Positions 1 to 5,321 of a stretch of DNA of 5,348 bases are shown piece by piece; within the stretch, counting starts at the first letter, position 1; the number at the start of each line of letters is the position of its first letter. A program made the position numbers and the translations under genes. Under the pieces are notes generated by a model. That model did no database searches. It worked only from the letters and a program-made list of their open reading frames with translations, and had not been told where the DNA came from. The DNA is taken from contig JAAKFW010000117.1 of the NCBI GenBank assembly GCA_011064905.1, positions 1-5,348 on the forward strand. Direction: 5' to 3'. Source of the stretch: Candidatus Anoxychlamydiales bacterium. GTDB lineage: Bacteria; Chlamydiota; Chlamydiia; Chlamydiales; SM23-39.

Positions 1-97
1 ATACTTCTAAAGTCACAGAATCTTTAGCATCACTTTTGAATAAATAGATTTGATCGAAACTACGATATTGCGCAAAAATTGATGAAAATTCAATCAT
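1..97 (-). CDS. 5' end of an unrecognised gene, cut by the window edge
   Basis: An open frame starts at ATG 97-95 and stays open for 32 codons to the left edge. It begins MIEFSSIFAQYRSFDQ and continues with a mixed charged and hydrophobic sequence. The start is supported by a purine-rich stretch (A10 then G6) ending about five bases before the ATG, a strong Shine-Dalgarno-like site. The N-terminus has no signal peptide or membrane segment, so it is not the TraU expected after traW in F-type modules. It lies in the same direction as the tra genes, 128 nt after the traW stop, so it may be cotranscribed or have its own promoter. Function unknown; I am fairly sure it is a real start because of the ribosome binding site and the even, uninterrupted frame. 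Confidence 0.55.
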   Translation of the reverse strand, partial: MIEFSSIFAQYRSFDQIYLFKSDAKDSVTLEV

Positions 98-118
98 GAT
101 GGCCCCCCTTTTTTTTTT
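98..118 (-). promoter_or_regulatory. Homopolymer A10-G6 leader with ribosome binding site
   Basis: On the minus strand a run of ten A (118-109) is followed directly by six G (108-103), then CCATC and the ATG at 97. The G run acts as the Shine-Dalgarno region. G6 is striking in a sequence this AT-rich. Both runs are of a type prone to slippage, so their length could vary between cells and change translation or promoter spacing. Confidence 0.4.
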
Positions 119-148
119 AATAAGACAAAATACATCAAATATTCAATT

Positions 149-176
149 TATGTAACTATAAATTTTAGAATTGCAA
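149..176 (-). promoter_or_regulatory. Weak sigma70-type promoter candidate before the left-edge gene
   Basis: Minus strand TTGCAA (176-171), a 16-nt spacer, then TACATA (154-149). Both boxes are imperfect matches to TTGACA/TATAAT. The site lies about 50 nt before the ATG at 97, which would suit a separate transcript after traW. In DNA this AT-rich such matches occur easily by chance, so this is only a candidate. Confidence 0.22.
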
Positions 177-225
177 AATATTTTTTGAATAATCCTAAGA
201 AAAATGTCTTTAAATTAAAAAAAAA

Positions 226-821
226 TCAATATTTATTTGTAGAAATTTCCTCAATTTTCAACTTATCTCTATCTTGGCTTACTTTAGCAGGAATATTTTT
301 TATATCAAATCTCTTAACTAAAACGCCATATTGATCAAAATATATAGGAATTTTATATCTCTTTTCCAATTCTCTATAACTTCCCTTTATCAAAATCCAT
401 TTATGTCCCTTTCCAAGGCTTTTGGCCCACTTTAGATGCTCTTTTTTTGTCCCATCGATAAATAAAGCTTTTCATTTACTTTCATGGTTTTAAGGGGATT
501 AAAAACAGAGCCTTCTTTGATGATTACTTTATCATTATGGTCTTTTATGTCTTCTTTTACTGTTATGGTTGGATCATAGAAAGAAACACGATATTCCTTT
601 GTATAGCCTATATCTATACCAAACTTGGGATTGGAAAAACTATTTTTATATTCTTCCAATATTTTTTTTTGTTTTTCATCGGATGAAGATGCCATTTTTC
701 TTTTCAAATATTCTAAAAAATCTTCTTCCCCTATATTGAATACATGACCATATGTACCAAAATCTTTTGCATAAGCGTTGCAAGAGAATAACAAGAAAAT
801 TACAATTAAAATATTGGCCAT
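226..821 (-). pseudogene. traW: TraW, F-type pilus assembly protein, split by a one-base frameshift
   Basis: TraW is a periplasmic protein needed for F-type pilus assembly. The N-terminus has a signal peptide (about residues 1-18, ending NAYAK), then DFGTYGHVFNIGEEDFLEYL and the family hallmark region around SFYDPTITV...NPLKTM...NEKLY. That frame ends early at 432. From about 460 the next frame continues the family to the TGA at 228-226: LYFIDGTKKEHLKWA, then WILIKG, IYFDQYGVL and FDIKNIPAKV. Joined, the product is about 198 residues, close to the 210 of F-plasmid TraW. One T appears to be missing in the run at 460-462 (minus strand CTTTATTTATCG, where CTTTATTTTATCG would keep frame). The start ATG 821-819 has AAGG eight bases upstream and overlaps the end of the S26 peptidase by 16 nt, so translation is probably coupled. 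It could be a true pseudogene, a sequencing error in a T run, or rescued by frameshifting at 449-441. Confidence 0.88.
441..449 (-). other. A AAA AAG slippery heptamer inside the traW frameshift zone
   Basis: On the minus strand the upstream traW frame reads CAA AAA AAG (449-441). This is the X XXY YYZ heptamer A AAA AAG in the same phase as the dnaX -1 frameshift signal of E. coli. A -1 slip here joins the N-terminal traW frame to the downstream frame, giving ...LYLSMGQKKEHLKWA..., with only about five residues unlike the expected sequence. The A7 run could also allow transcriptional slippage. No strong downstream hairpin was found; only short CCAA/TTGG-type pairs follow. Confidence 0.4.
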
Positions 822-1294
822 AACAAAGCCTTAATATCATCCTTTCTTATTAATCCAAATTCTTCATATCTTGAATCAAAACTCTCTTCATGAGTACCAC
901 AAACAAAATAATAACCAGTTTCAATATGTCTCGTATTAATTGGAGTTACCATTTCATCCTTATTTAGCTTTCTCTTTAAAATCGAACCAATCTGTTTATC
1001 ATTTATACAGATTTTATCATCCAATATATTTATTCGATCTCCTTTCATTCCTGTAATTTTCTTGATTAGGTATCCTCTAATACTGGGATGTTTTAGTAAA
1101 ACTATATCCCCCTCTCTTATTTTGAAATCCCCAAAATACCCTACATATAGTTTATGAGGAAGGCTTTTGCTTATATCTTTAATAATGCTTATTTTGCCTG
1201 GTTTGCAAAGATCTATAACATAAAACAAACCAGTAAACGTAATTATTACGGCTATTATTTTGAATATGAAATTATTATCAAACTTCTTTTTCAT
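806..1294 (-). CDS. traF: S26-family conjugative transfer signal peptidase (TraF/TrhF type)
   Basis: This is a membrane-anchored serine protease of the S26C group. Relatives process pilin or other transfer proteins in RP4 (TraF) and in R27/SXT modules (TrhF). It is not the thioredoxin-like TraF of the F plasmid. Starting at ATG 1294 it has 162 residues. One membrane segment lies at about residues 9-28. The catalytic serine is probably S44 in SKSLPHKLY, and the general-base lysine is probably K78 in GYLIKKITGMKGD. The conserved box SFDSRYEEFG lies at about 138-146. All expected catalytic motifs are present, so it looks intact. A TTG start 12 nt upstream (1306) is also possible, but the ATG is preferred; GAAG lies six bases before it. 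It follows traC and overlaps the traW start by 16 nt, the order seen in SXT/R27-like modules. Confidence 0.9.
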   Translation of the reverse strand: MKKKFDNNFIFKIIAVIITFTGLFYVIDLCKPGKISIIKDISKSLPHKLYVGYFGDFKIREGDIVLLKHPSIRGYLIKKITGMKGDRINILDDKICINDKQIGSILKRKLNKDEMVTPINTRHIETGYYFVCGTHEESFDSRYEEFGLIRKDDIKALLWPIF

Positions 1295-1317
1295 CAGAAT
1301 CTTCAAAAGTTTTTTAT

Positions 1318-1340
1318 GGTGATGATTTCAACATATCACC
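1318..1340. other. Hairpin GGTGAT/ATCACC in the traC-traF spacer
   Basis: A 6-bp perfect inverted repeat (1318-1323 with 1335-1340) with an 11-nt loop lies 24 nt upstream of the traF ATG. On the minus strand it is followed by ATAAAAAAC, not a T run, so it is not a terminator in the tra direction. It may shape or protect the mRNA before traF. Confidence 0.35.
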
Positions 1341-1345
1341 AAAAC

Positions 1346-1381
1346 CTGTCGACAAAATCAATTATTTTCGACAGATTTTTT
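1346..1381 (+). terminator. Hairpin CTGTCGA/TCGACAG with T6 tail on the plus strand
   Basis: A perfect 7-bp inverted repeat (1346-1352 with 1368-1374) can be extended inside by an ATTT/AAAT pairing with a short bulge. On the plus strand it is followed by A and six T (1376-1381), the shape of a Rho-independent terminator. No plus-strand gene was found upstream, so its use as a terminator is doubtful unless it stops antisense transcription. In the tra direction it is an intercistronic hairpin without a T tail. It sits in a 147-nt gap, unusually wide for a tra operon. Confidence 0.35.
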
Positions 1382-1441
1382 CCTAAAATATTGATTTACG
1401 GCTTTAAACCGATAAAATTAAAATGTTTTTTTTAATCAATC

Positions 1442-2770
1442 TTATCCGTTTTTTCTAACAGCTTCTTTTTCTTCTAACAAATTTTTGATGGCTTCTTCAA
1501 TTTTCACTCCATTTTTCTGCATCTCCTTTAAGCGTGAATATTCATCTGCCTGAGTCGAATACAGCATCAACGAAAATTTATCAAATAGGAGTCTCCCTAT
1601 AGCATAAAACCCTTCACTATCGCAGATCATAACTTCACTATATTCCCCTTGTCTTGATTTAACACTTTCTAAGGCTCTTTCCTTTTCTTCATCCATTTCA
1701 ATTCGTTTGCTATCTTTGAGTCTTTTTATTGAACTTTTCTTTTGTGAAAGTAAACACATCCAATCAGAATTTTCAAACGCTGCCAATGCGCCATTAGATG
1801 CGTAAAAATCATCAACACTTTGGGTGCCTATCACTAAAGAACCATTGTATTTCCTAAGACGACGCGCTAAGGTCTCTATAAAAACTCCCGTTTGTTTCCC
1901 TCGAAGTAAATCCCAGGCTTCATCTATACAGAGATGAAATGGGGTTTTTCTATCTCCAAGAAAGATTTTATTCGTAATCGTCATAATAAAAACTTGCAAT
2001 ACCACTAATTGAAGATCTTTCTTTTCCTTTAATTCTTCCAATTCAACCAAAACCATGGGTTTTTCAAAATCAACATTATTTTTCCCTTCAAAATATCTAC
2101 TATATATCCCATCTTTTGTATAAGGACTTAACATAGTTCCCAATGTTTGCGCTCTTTCATCTTTATGATTTAATAGCCATATTGATATATCAGTTATTGT
2201 TGCCTCATTTTTTTTTAATTTCCATGCAGCCTTTATAGCCTGCTCAATCAATGCATTTTCATAATCTGTTGTTCCAGCTTTCGGAGCTGCCATTGTTGCA
2301 AGAATTGATTTAAGCATACTAAAGGATGTTTCTCTCGCTTCAGTATCATCTTCAGAAATTTGAGAAAATGGATTCAAGCAAAGCGTTGCTTTTTCTGAAA
2401 ATTCAATAAATTGCTCTTCTACTAGAGAACACATCTTTTCAAAACTTCTTCCAACATCCAATACAAATACATTCGCGCCAAGGCCCAAGCTACTCATTAA
2501 AAGATCTTGCATAAATACAGATTTTCCTGATCCGCTTTTTCCAACTACTACAACATTGTAATTTCCAGTTTTATTATCAAAAGGATGCCAACAAAACATT
2601 TGCCCCCTTCTTCCTGTTAAAAGCATTCCAGGTGTTGGAGTGCCCCACCATTCCGCCATTATTGGAACAAGATTACCACTTTCTGTCGCACTCGTTGTTT
2701 TTAAAACTCCTAAACTTCGTAAATCGTCAACATATTCACTCCATGCAGTAGGTAAAAAAGATAAAATGAT
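1442..2770 (-). pseudogene. traC: TraC, pilus assembly ATPase (VirB4 family), C-terminal half only
   Basis: TraC is the cytoplasmic/inner-membrane ATPase that powers F-type pilus assembly. The frame is open from 2770 to the TAA at 1444-1442, about 442 codons; full-length TraC is about 800-875. The segment starts within the middle of the family sequence (FLPTAWSEYVDDLRSLG, then LKTT and NLVPIMAEWWGT). Counting from the first in-frame ATG (2659), Walker A is GKSGSGKS at residues 40-47, VFVLDVGRSF follows at 64-73, Walker B is LCIDEAWDLL at about 243-252, and GTQSVDD lies at 278-284. The ATPase half is therefore complete with its natural C-terminus, but the N-terminal half is missing. Immediately upstream the frame hits a TAA (2773-2771) and overlaps, out of frame, the end of a traA-like gene. 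The ATG at 2659 lies well inside the family homology and has no evident ribosome binding site. This looks like the product of a deletion; a truncated ATPase-only protein is possible but unproven. Confidence 0.88.
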
Positions 2771-2921
2771 TTATTTTATTTCCCTGTATTGTTATTTCAT
2801 CTGCACCAAATTCTGTTGATTTCTCAGAAATACCTCCTGTATCGAAAGCTTTCGAAAAAGCAGGGCTTGCACTAAATAAAAAACAGATTAAAATGCTGAA
2901 TAAACATAGAATTTTTGACAT
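2736..2921 (-). pseudogene. Truncated signal-peptide protein, possible pilin gene fragment (traA-like)
   Basis: A frame of 61 codons starts at ATG 2921. AGGAG six to seven bases upstream makes this start better than an in-frame ATG 42 nt earlier. The product begins MSKILCLFSILICFLFSASP, a clear signal peptide with cleavage near AFSKA. Next come FDTGGISEKSTEFGADEIT and IQGNKINHFIF. The last tail (about IFFTYCME) is traC DNA read out of frame, so the original gene is cut near 2765-2770. The secreted, small design, the position just before traC (as traA sits near traC in SXT-like modules) and a hydrophobic stretch starting at HFIF are compatible with a TraA or VirB2-like pilin. The pilin assignment is an inference; the truncation against traC is directly visible. 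TraV is unlikely because no lipobox is seen. Confidence 0.5.
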
Positions 2922-3011
2922 ATTGTTCTCCTTTTTTTGAACAACATCAATCCAATTCATCAATTATCTGAAATTAAAGCAAGTAAAATAAAAACTTGAT
3001 AATAATATATA

Positions 3012-3017
3012 ATTATA
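3012..3017 (-). promoter_or_regulatory. TATAAT -10 candidate for the tra direction
   Basis: Minus strand TATAAT at 3017-3012, about 90 nt before the traA-like ATG. The only -35-like sequence is TTAAAG (3041-3036) with an 18-nt spacer, a poor match. The palindrome CAAGT...ACTTG at 2980-2998 lies just downstream and could bind a regulator. AT richness makes chance boxes likely. Confidence 0.3.
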
Positions 3018-3267
3018 ATCTTTTTTTTTAAATTGCTTTAATTACATTGTTAAATTTTATTTTTTCATTAGAAAAAAATCTTCTTTATGAAACAGACCGA
3101 GTGATAATTAAAAGAGTTTAAAAATCTTTTAGACAAAAAGTCCGTACGAATACATACCAATATAATGAAAATTAAAAACAACAAAGGTTATTTCAATTTC
3201 AAGCCTTACATTAAAAAAAAGTAGATTTTAATTTTTTTTTGTTTAAAATATTCTTTAATTAAATTTT

Positions 3268-3286
3268 TATAATTAAAAATAAGGAG
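3268..3286 (+). promoter_or_regulatory. TATAAT -10 box and AAGGAG ribosome binding site for the 3293 gene
   Basis: A perfect TATAAT (3268-3273) lies 20 nt before the ATG and a strong AAGGAG (3281-3286) lies six bases before it. No good -35 is present at 16-18 nt. If this -10 is used the leader would be only about a dozen bases, so transcription would begin just at the ribosome binding site. The ribosome binding site is convincing; the promoter less so. Confidence 0.45.
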
Positions 3287-3292
3287 ACTTAA

Positions 3293-3862
3293 ATGGCTAT
3301 ACCTTTTTTGGCAGGAGCTGCTACAGCTTCTCTATTAAATGAAGATAAAACACCTACTATTATTCACAATACATATGTTCCATTAACTGAAAAACAAGCT
3401 GATTTATATATGGGAACACAAGAATATCAAGATAATCTTATTTCAAGAACACGTAGAGTATTTTTTTATATAGATAAAAACCAGATGTTGCAACCAAAAG
3501 TACTGGAACATAGAACTTCTGGGAAAAGAAAATGGATTACAATTGCACAAGCCCATAAATTAAGAAAAAATGAAGAAGAAAGAATAAAAAAACCGAAAGA
3601 TAAAGTGATTTTAATGACTAAAGGCATCGGAGGGCTTCCTCCTGAAGGAACTCTTTTTCGGGAATTTTCACTTACAGATACATTTTGTTATAATTTTGTA
3701 TGCTTTCCAATTTGCTTCCCTTGCATTTTTAATGACTGTTATAAACGCTCCAAAATAACAGTTCCAATCTTGAGAGGATCTAATGATTGCGGATCTAAGT
3801 CTTATTTGCCTGCTACAGTAAAATGTGATCAACTTCATTTTAATTTGGTAGATAAAGTGTAA
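3293..3862 (+). CDS. Hypothetical protein with a C-terminal cysteine cluster
   Basis: This 189-residue protein is not recognised. It starts with a short hydrophobic, small-residue stretch (MAIPFLAGAATASLLN) that lacks the positive charges of a usual signal peptide. The middle (about 50-105) is strongly basic and probably helical, rich in K and R. The last third has all seven cysteines (132, 137, 141, 144, 149, 166, 178). The core is CYNFVCFPICFPCIFNDC, aromatic and hydrophobic, with spacing C-x4-C-x3-C-x2-C-x4-C. This might bind metal, form disulfides or insert in a membrane. The start is supported by AAGGAG six bases upstream. It is transcribed away from the tra genes and stands alone: the next plus-strand gene begins 216 nt later and no clear terminator lies between, only a weak TTTTC/GAAAA pairing near 3978-3999. 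Confidence 0.75.
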   Translation: MAIPFLAGAATASLLNEDKTPTIIHNTYVPLTEKQADLYMGTQEYQDNLISRTRRVFFYIDKNQMLQPKVLEHRTSGKRKWITIAQAHKLRKNEEERIKKPKDKVILMTKGIGGLPPEGTLFREFSLTDTFCYNFVCFPICFPCIFNDCYKRSKITVPILRGSNDCGSKSYLPATVKCDQLHFNLVDKV

Positions 3863-4078
3863 TTATCAATTCCCTCTGTGCTTTAAAAATCCAAGACTGA
3901 AGTTATTTTAGTATTTTGGAATATTTTATAATGCATTATTAAATTCGTTGCTTTTATAAGAAAAAAAACATTTCTTCTTTTCAGCAATTCTCTTGAAAAA
4001 ATATATTTTTCTAATGTATTTATAAGTTATATAAAGAGTAAAAATTGAGCTCTTAAATATCAAAAACAAGGATAGAAA

Positions 4079-4315
4079 ATGAAAGAAGAAATTAAATATT
4101 TACATAACGGAATTCTCATGAGTCACGCTGATGCTTTTAATAATCTTCAAGAAAAATTAGCCAAAGAGAAACAACTGGATGAAACTGACGATCCTCAACT
4201 TGAGAGGTTCGGCCCCAATGGAAAATCTACTCTTGAGAAAGAAATTGATGACCTATCAAACTTCTGTGGAGAGTTTTCTCGGTTAGAAAAGCTATATTTA
4301 CAAAATCAGATCTAA
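4079..4315 (+). CDS. Small charged hypothetical protein
   Basis: A 78-residue protein with no recognised family. It is rich in E, K, D and L (about EKLAKEKQLDETDD and TLEKEIDDLSNF), so mostly helical and perhaps partly coiled coil. There is no signal peptide or membrane segment, and one cysteine. The start has AAGGA six bases upstream (4068-4072), a good ribosome binding site, which supports expression. Upstream AT-rich boxes (TATAAG 4021-4026, TATATA 4028-4033) may form a promoter, but the best -35-like TTGAAA (3993-3998) is badly spaced. It converges with the minus-strand gene ending at 4406, across a 90-nt spacer holding a large imperfect palindrome. Confidence 0.65.
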   Translation: MKEEIKYLHNGILMSHADAFNNLQEKLAKEKQLDETDDPQLERFGPNGKSTLEKEIDDLSNFCGEFSRLEKLYLQNQI

Positions 4316-4369
4316 AATTGGAATCCTCTGTAGAAACACCATGTAAAAGCACTGAATTATTACACCCTT

Positions 4370-4413
4370 AGGATTATTTGCCAGTTCTTAAAAAAGCAAA
4401 GTAGGCTAATCCT
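4370..4413. repeat. Imperfect palindrome between convergent genes
   Basis: AGGATTA (4370-4376) pairs with TAATCCT (4407-4413). Just inside, TTTGC (4377-4381) pairs with GCAAA (4396-4400), leaving a six-base bulge (4401-4406) on one side. The result is a 12-bp stem with a 14-nt loop. Its right arm covers the stop of the 191-codon minus-strand gene. Neither strand has a T run right after it, so it is not a standard terminator, but its position between convergent genes suggests a transcript end or an RNA-stabilising structure. A nearby nine-base direct repeat AATCCTCTG occurs at 4322-4330 and 4408-4416. Confidence 0.4.
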
Positions 4414-4981
4414 CTGATTTCAAGAGCTTCTTCATCTCATCATAATTGTTGATATTAAATGTCTCAGAAAGCATGAGCTTCAGGATTGTCGCTGTTTTCG
4501 TTTTGGGAACAAGGTCTATCTTCTCATAATTGTGATAATATTCAACAAGTGATGCAACAGATACTTCTTTATATCGTTCATGAAATGGATCATGAATAAC
4601 ATCATGATTTATTCCTGGAAATCGCTGAATCGGCTTAAGGGATAAAAAAAGAGCACTTTCTAGCAGATAAGCATAATTCTTTGTGCTCAAATAGTTTTCT
4701 TCATGAATATTCTCGCTAACTGAAGAAATACCCTCTCTTATATTATCACAGAATATATGATCAGCTGGCAACAATACATAATCGCAAAGATGCCACTTAA
4801 ACATTGACAAAGCTAGAGTTTTAATGACCCTAGCAATTAGCATAAAAGAAGGCCTTTTATGATGCTTTACATGTGCTAAAAGTTCAGATAGAGGTCTTGC
4901 TAAAACAATAACATTTCCGCAGACAGCTGTCTTTGCTAGAGAACAACCAGCTGAAGTAGAAGATTCAATTAAACTACACAT
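4406..4981 (-). CDS. Hypothetical protein, second gene of a two-gene unit
   Basis: A 191-residue protein of unknown family. The N-terminal part carries three cysteines in the first 21 residues (MCSLIESS...GCSLAKTAVCGN). A moderately hydrophobic stretch follows at about 46-72 (from FMLIARVIKTLALSMF to DYVLLPAD), which may be an amphipathic or buried helix and not a clear membrane span. The middle has a histidine-rich patch, NHDVIHDPFHERY (about 123-135). The tail is helical and charged (NNYDEMKKLLKSED). No catalytic motif is recognised with confidence. The start ATG 4981 has AGGA eleven bases upstream, a longer spacing than ideal, and this AGGA overlaps the stop codon of the 41-codon gene before it, so translation may be coupled. 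Its sequence is visibly less AT-rich than its neighbours, hinting at a different origin. Confidence 0.7.
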   Translation of the reverse strand: MCSLIESSTSAGCSLAKTAVCGNVIVLARPLSELLAHVKHHKRPSFMLIARVIKTLALSMFKWHLCDYVLLPADHIFCDNIREGISSVSENIHEENYLSTKNYAYLLESALFLSLKPIQRFPGINHDVIHDPFHERYKEVSVASLVEYYHNYEKIDLVPKTKTATILKLMLSETFNINNYDEMKKLLKSED

Positions 4982-4994
4982 AGATATATAAGTC

Positions 4995-5120
4995 CTAAAT
5001 TAATCTTTGACGTTCTTTTTCGATCGCTTTCTTAAAATGTATCATACTCACATCGCTTCCTATTCGAGCGACGCTATTTAGCGCATTTTTTATTGATGAA
5101 GAAGGAAAATTTATACTCAT
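4995..5120 (-). CDS. 41-residue small protein, first gene of a two-gene unit
   Basis: ATG 5120 opens a frame of 41 codons ending at TAG 4997-4995. AAGGA stands six bases before the ATG, the best-placed ribosome binding site in this part of the window. The product begins MSINFPSSSIKNALNSV and ends in a basic, helix-prone tail (HFKKAIEKERQRLI). No signal peptide or known domain. It precedes the 191-codon gene by 13 nt in the same direction, and its stop overlaps that gene's AGGA, so the pair is probably cotranscribed. The pairing of a tiny basic protein with a larger one could be a toxin-antitoxin-like, chaperone-effector or leader arrangement, but nothing in the sequence decides between these. 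Reality of the gene rests on the start signal, spacing and uninterrupted frame. Confidence 0.55.
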   Translation of the reverse strand: MSINFPSSSIKNALNSVARIGSDVSMIHFKKAIEKERQRLI

Positions 5121-5160
5121 AAACAATCCTTATTTATAGTTAATCTAAACAATCTCTTTA

Positions 5161-5172
5161 ATTATAATTATA
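5161..5172 (-). promoter_or_regulatory. Tandem TATAAT boxes before the two-gene unit
   Basis: Two back-to-back TATAAT hexamers on the minus strand (5172-5167 and 5166-5161) lie about 40-50 nt before the ATG at 5120. No convincing -35 box is seen at 16-18 nt. A second candidate, TTAAAG with a 17-nt spacer to TATAAA (5138-5133), would place the start of transcription inside the ribosome binding site and is less likely. Confidence 0.35.
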
Positions 5173-5283
5173 ATTCACTTTAGTGTCTTCATTTAAAAAA
5201 CTAATTTCTATTTTTAAAAATATAGAAACAGTAATTAAAAAAATATTGCTATACACCTCGGGAGTGAAGATTAAAAAAAACCT

Positions 5284-5311
5284 TTTACAATAAATCCCCA
5301 AGTTTTATAAA
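5284..5311 (+). promoter_or_regulatory. Sigma70-type promoter candidate at the right edge
   Basis: TTTACA (5284-5289), a 16-nt spacer, then TATAAA (5306-5311); each box differs from consensus by one base. It is the best two-box promoter match in the window. It points to the right edge, divergent from the two-gene unit on the minus strand. Transcription would begin near 5318, only a few bases before the ATG at 5322. Confidence 0.4.
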
Positions 5312-5321
5312 ATTTTTTATT

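Larger units (their letters stand above)
2922..3292. other. Divergent AT-rich intergenic region
   Basis: About 370 nt separate the minus-strand tra genes from the plus-strand gene at 3293. All frames are broken by frequent stops, and I see no gene remnant or RNA gene. It contains promoter-like boxes on both strands (listed separately), an extra plus-strand TATAAT at 3161-3166 without a convincing -35, and a small palindrome CAAGT...ACTTG at 2980-2998 that could be an operator. It is the likely control region for both directions. Confidence 0.6.

Noticed and set aside
188..199. AATAATCCTAAG, inverted copy of CTTAGGATTATT at 4367-4378
   Set aside because: A 12-base match within 5.3 kb of very AT-rich DNA is expected by chance, and the flanks do not match.
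1295..1306. TTG start at 1306 for the S26 peptidase
   Set aside because: The ATG 12 nt downstream (1294) is a stronger start codon with a GAAG at suitable spacing; the extra four residues add no family homology.
1154..1435. Plus-strand open frame of 93 codons
   Set aside because: It lies antisense to the well-supported S26 peptidase and the spacer, has no good ribosome binding site and a low-complexity AT-driven composition.
2922..2963. Earlier in-frame ATG at 2963 for the traA-like protein
   Set aside because: It would put 14 polar residues before the signal peptide and has no ribosome binding site; AGGAG is placed right before the ATG at 2921.
3061..3260. Possible gene remnant or small RNA in the divergent spacer
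   Set aside because: All six frames have dense stops, no conserved-looking peptide appears, and there is no hairpin with a T tail.
3863..4078. Terminator after the 3293-3862 gene
   Set aside because: Only weak 4-5 bp pairings (CCAA/TTGG near 3892-3919, TTTTC/GAAAA near 3978-3999) were found, too little to call.
5221..5280. CACCTCGGGAGTG-like inverted sequence followed by A run near 5255-5280
   Set aside because: The arms pair for only three bases with a mismatch; it does not form a credible terminator or tRNA arm.
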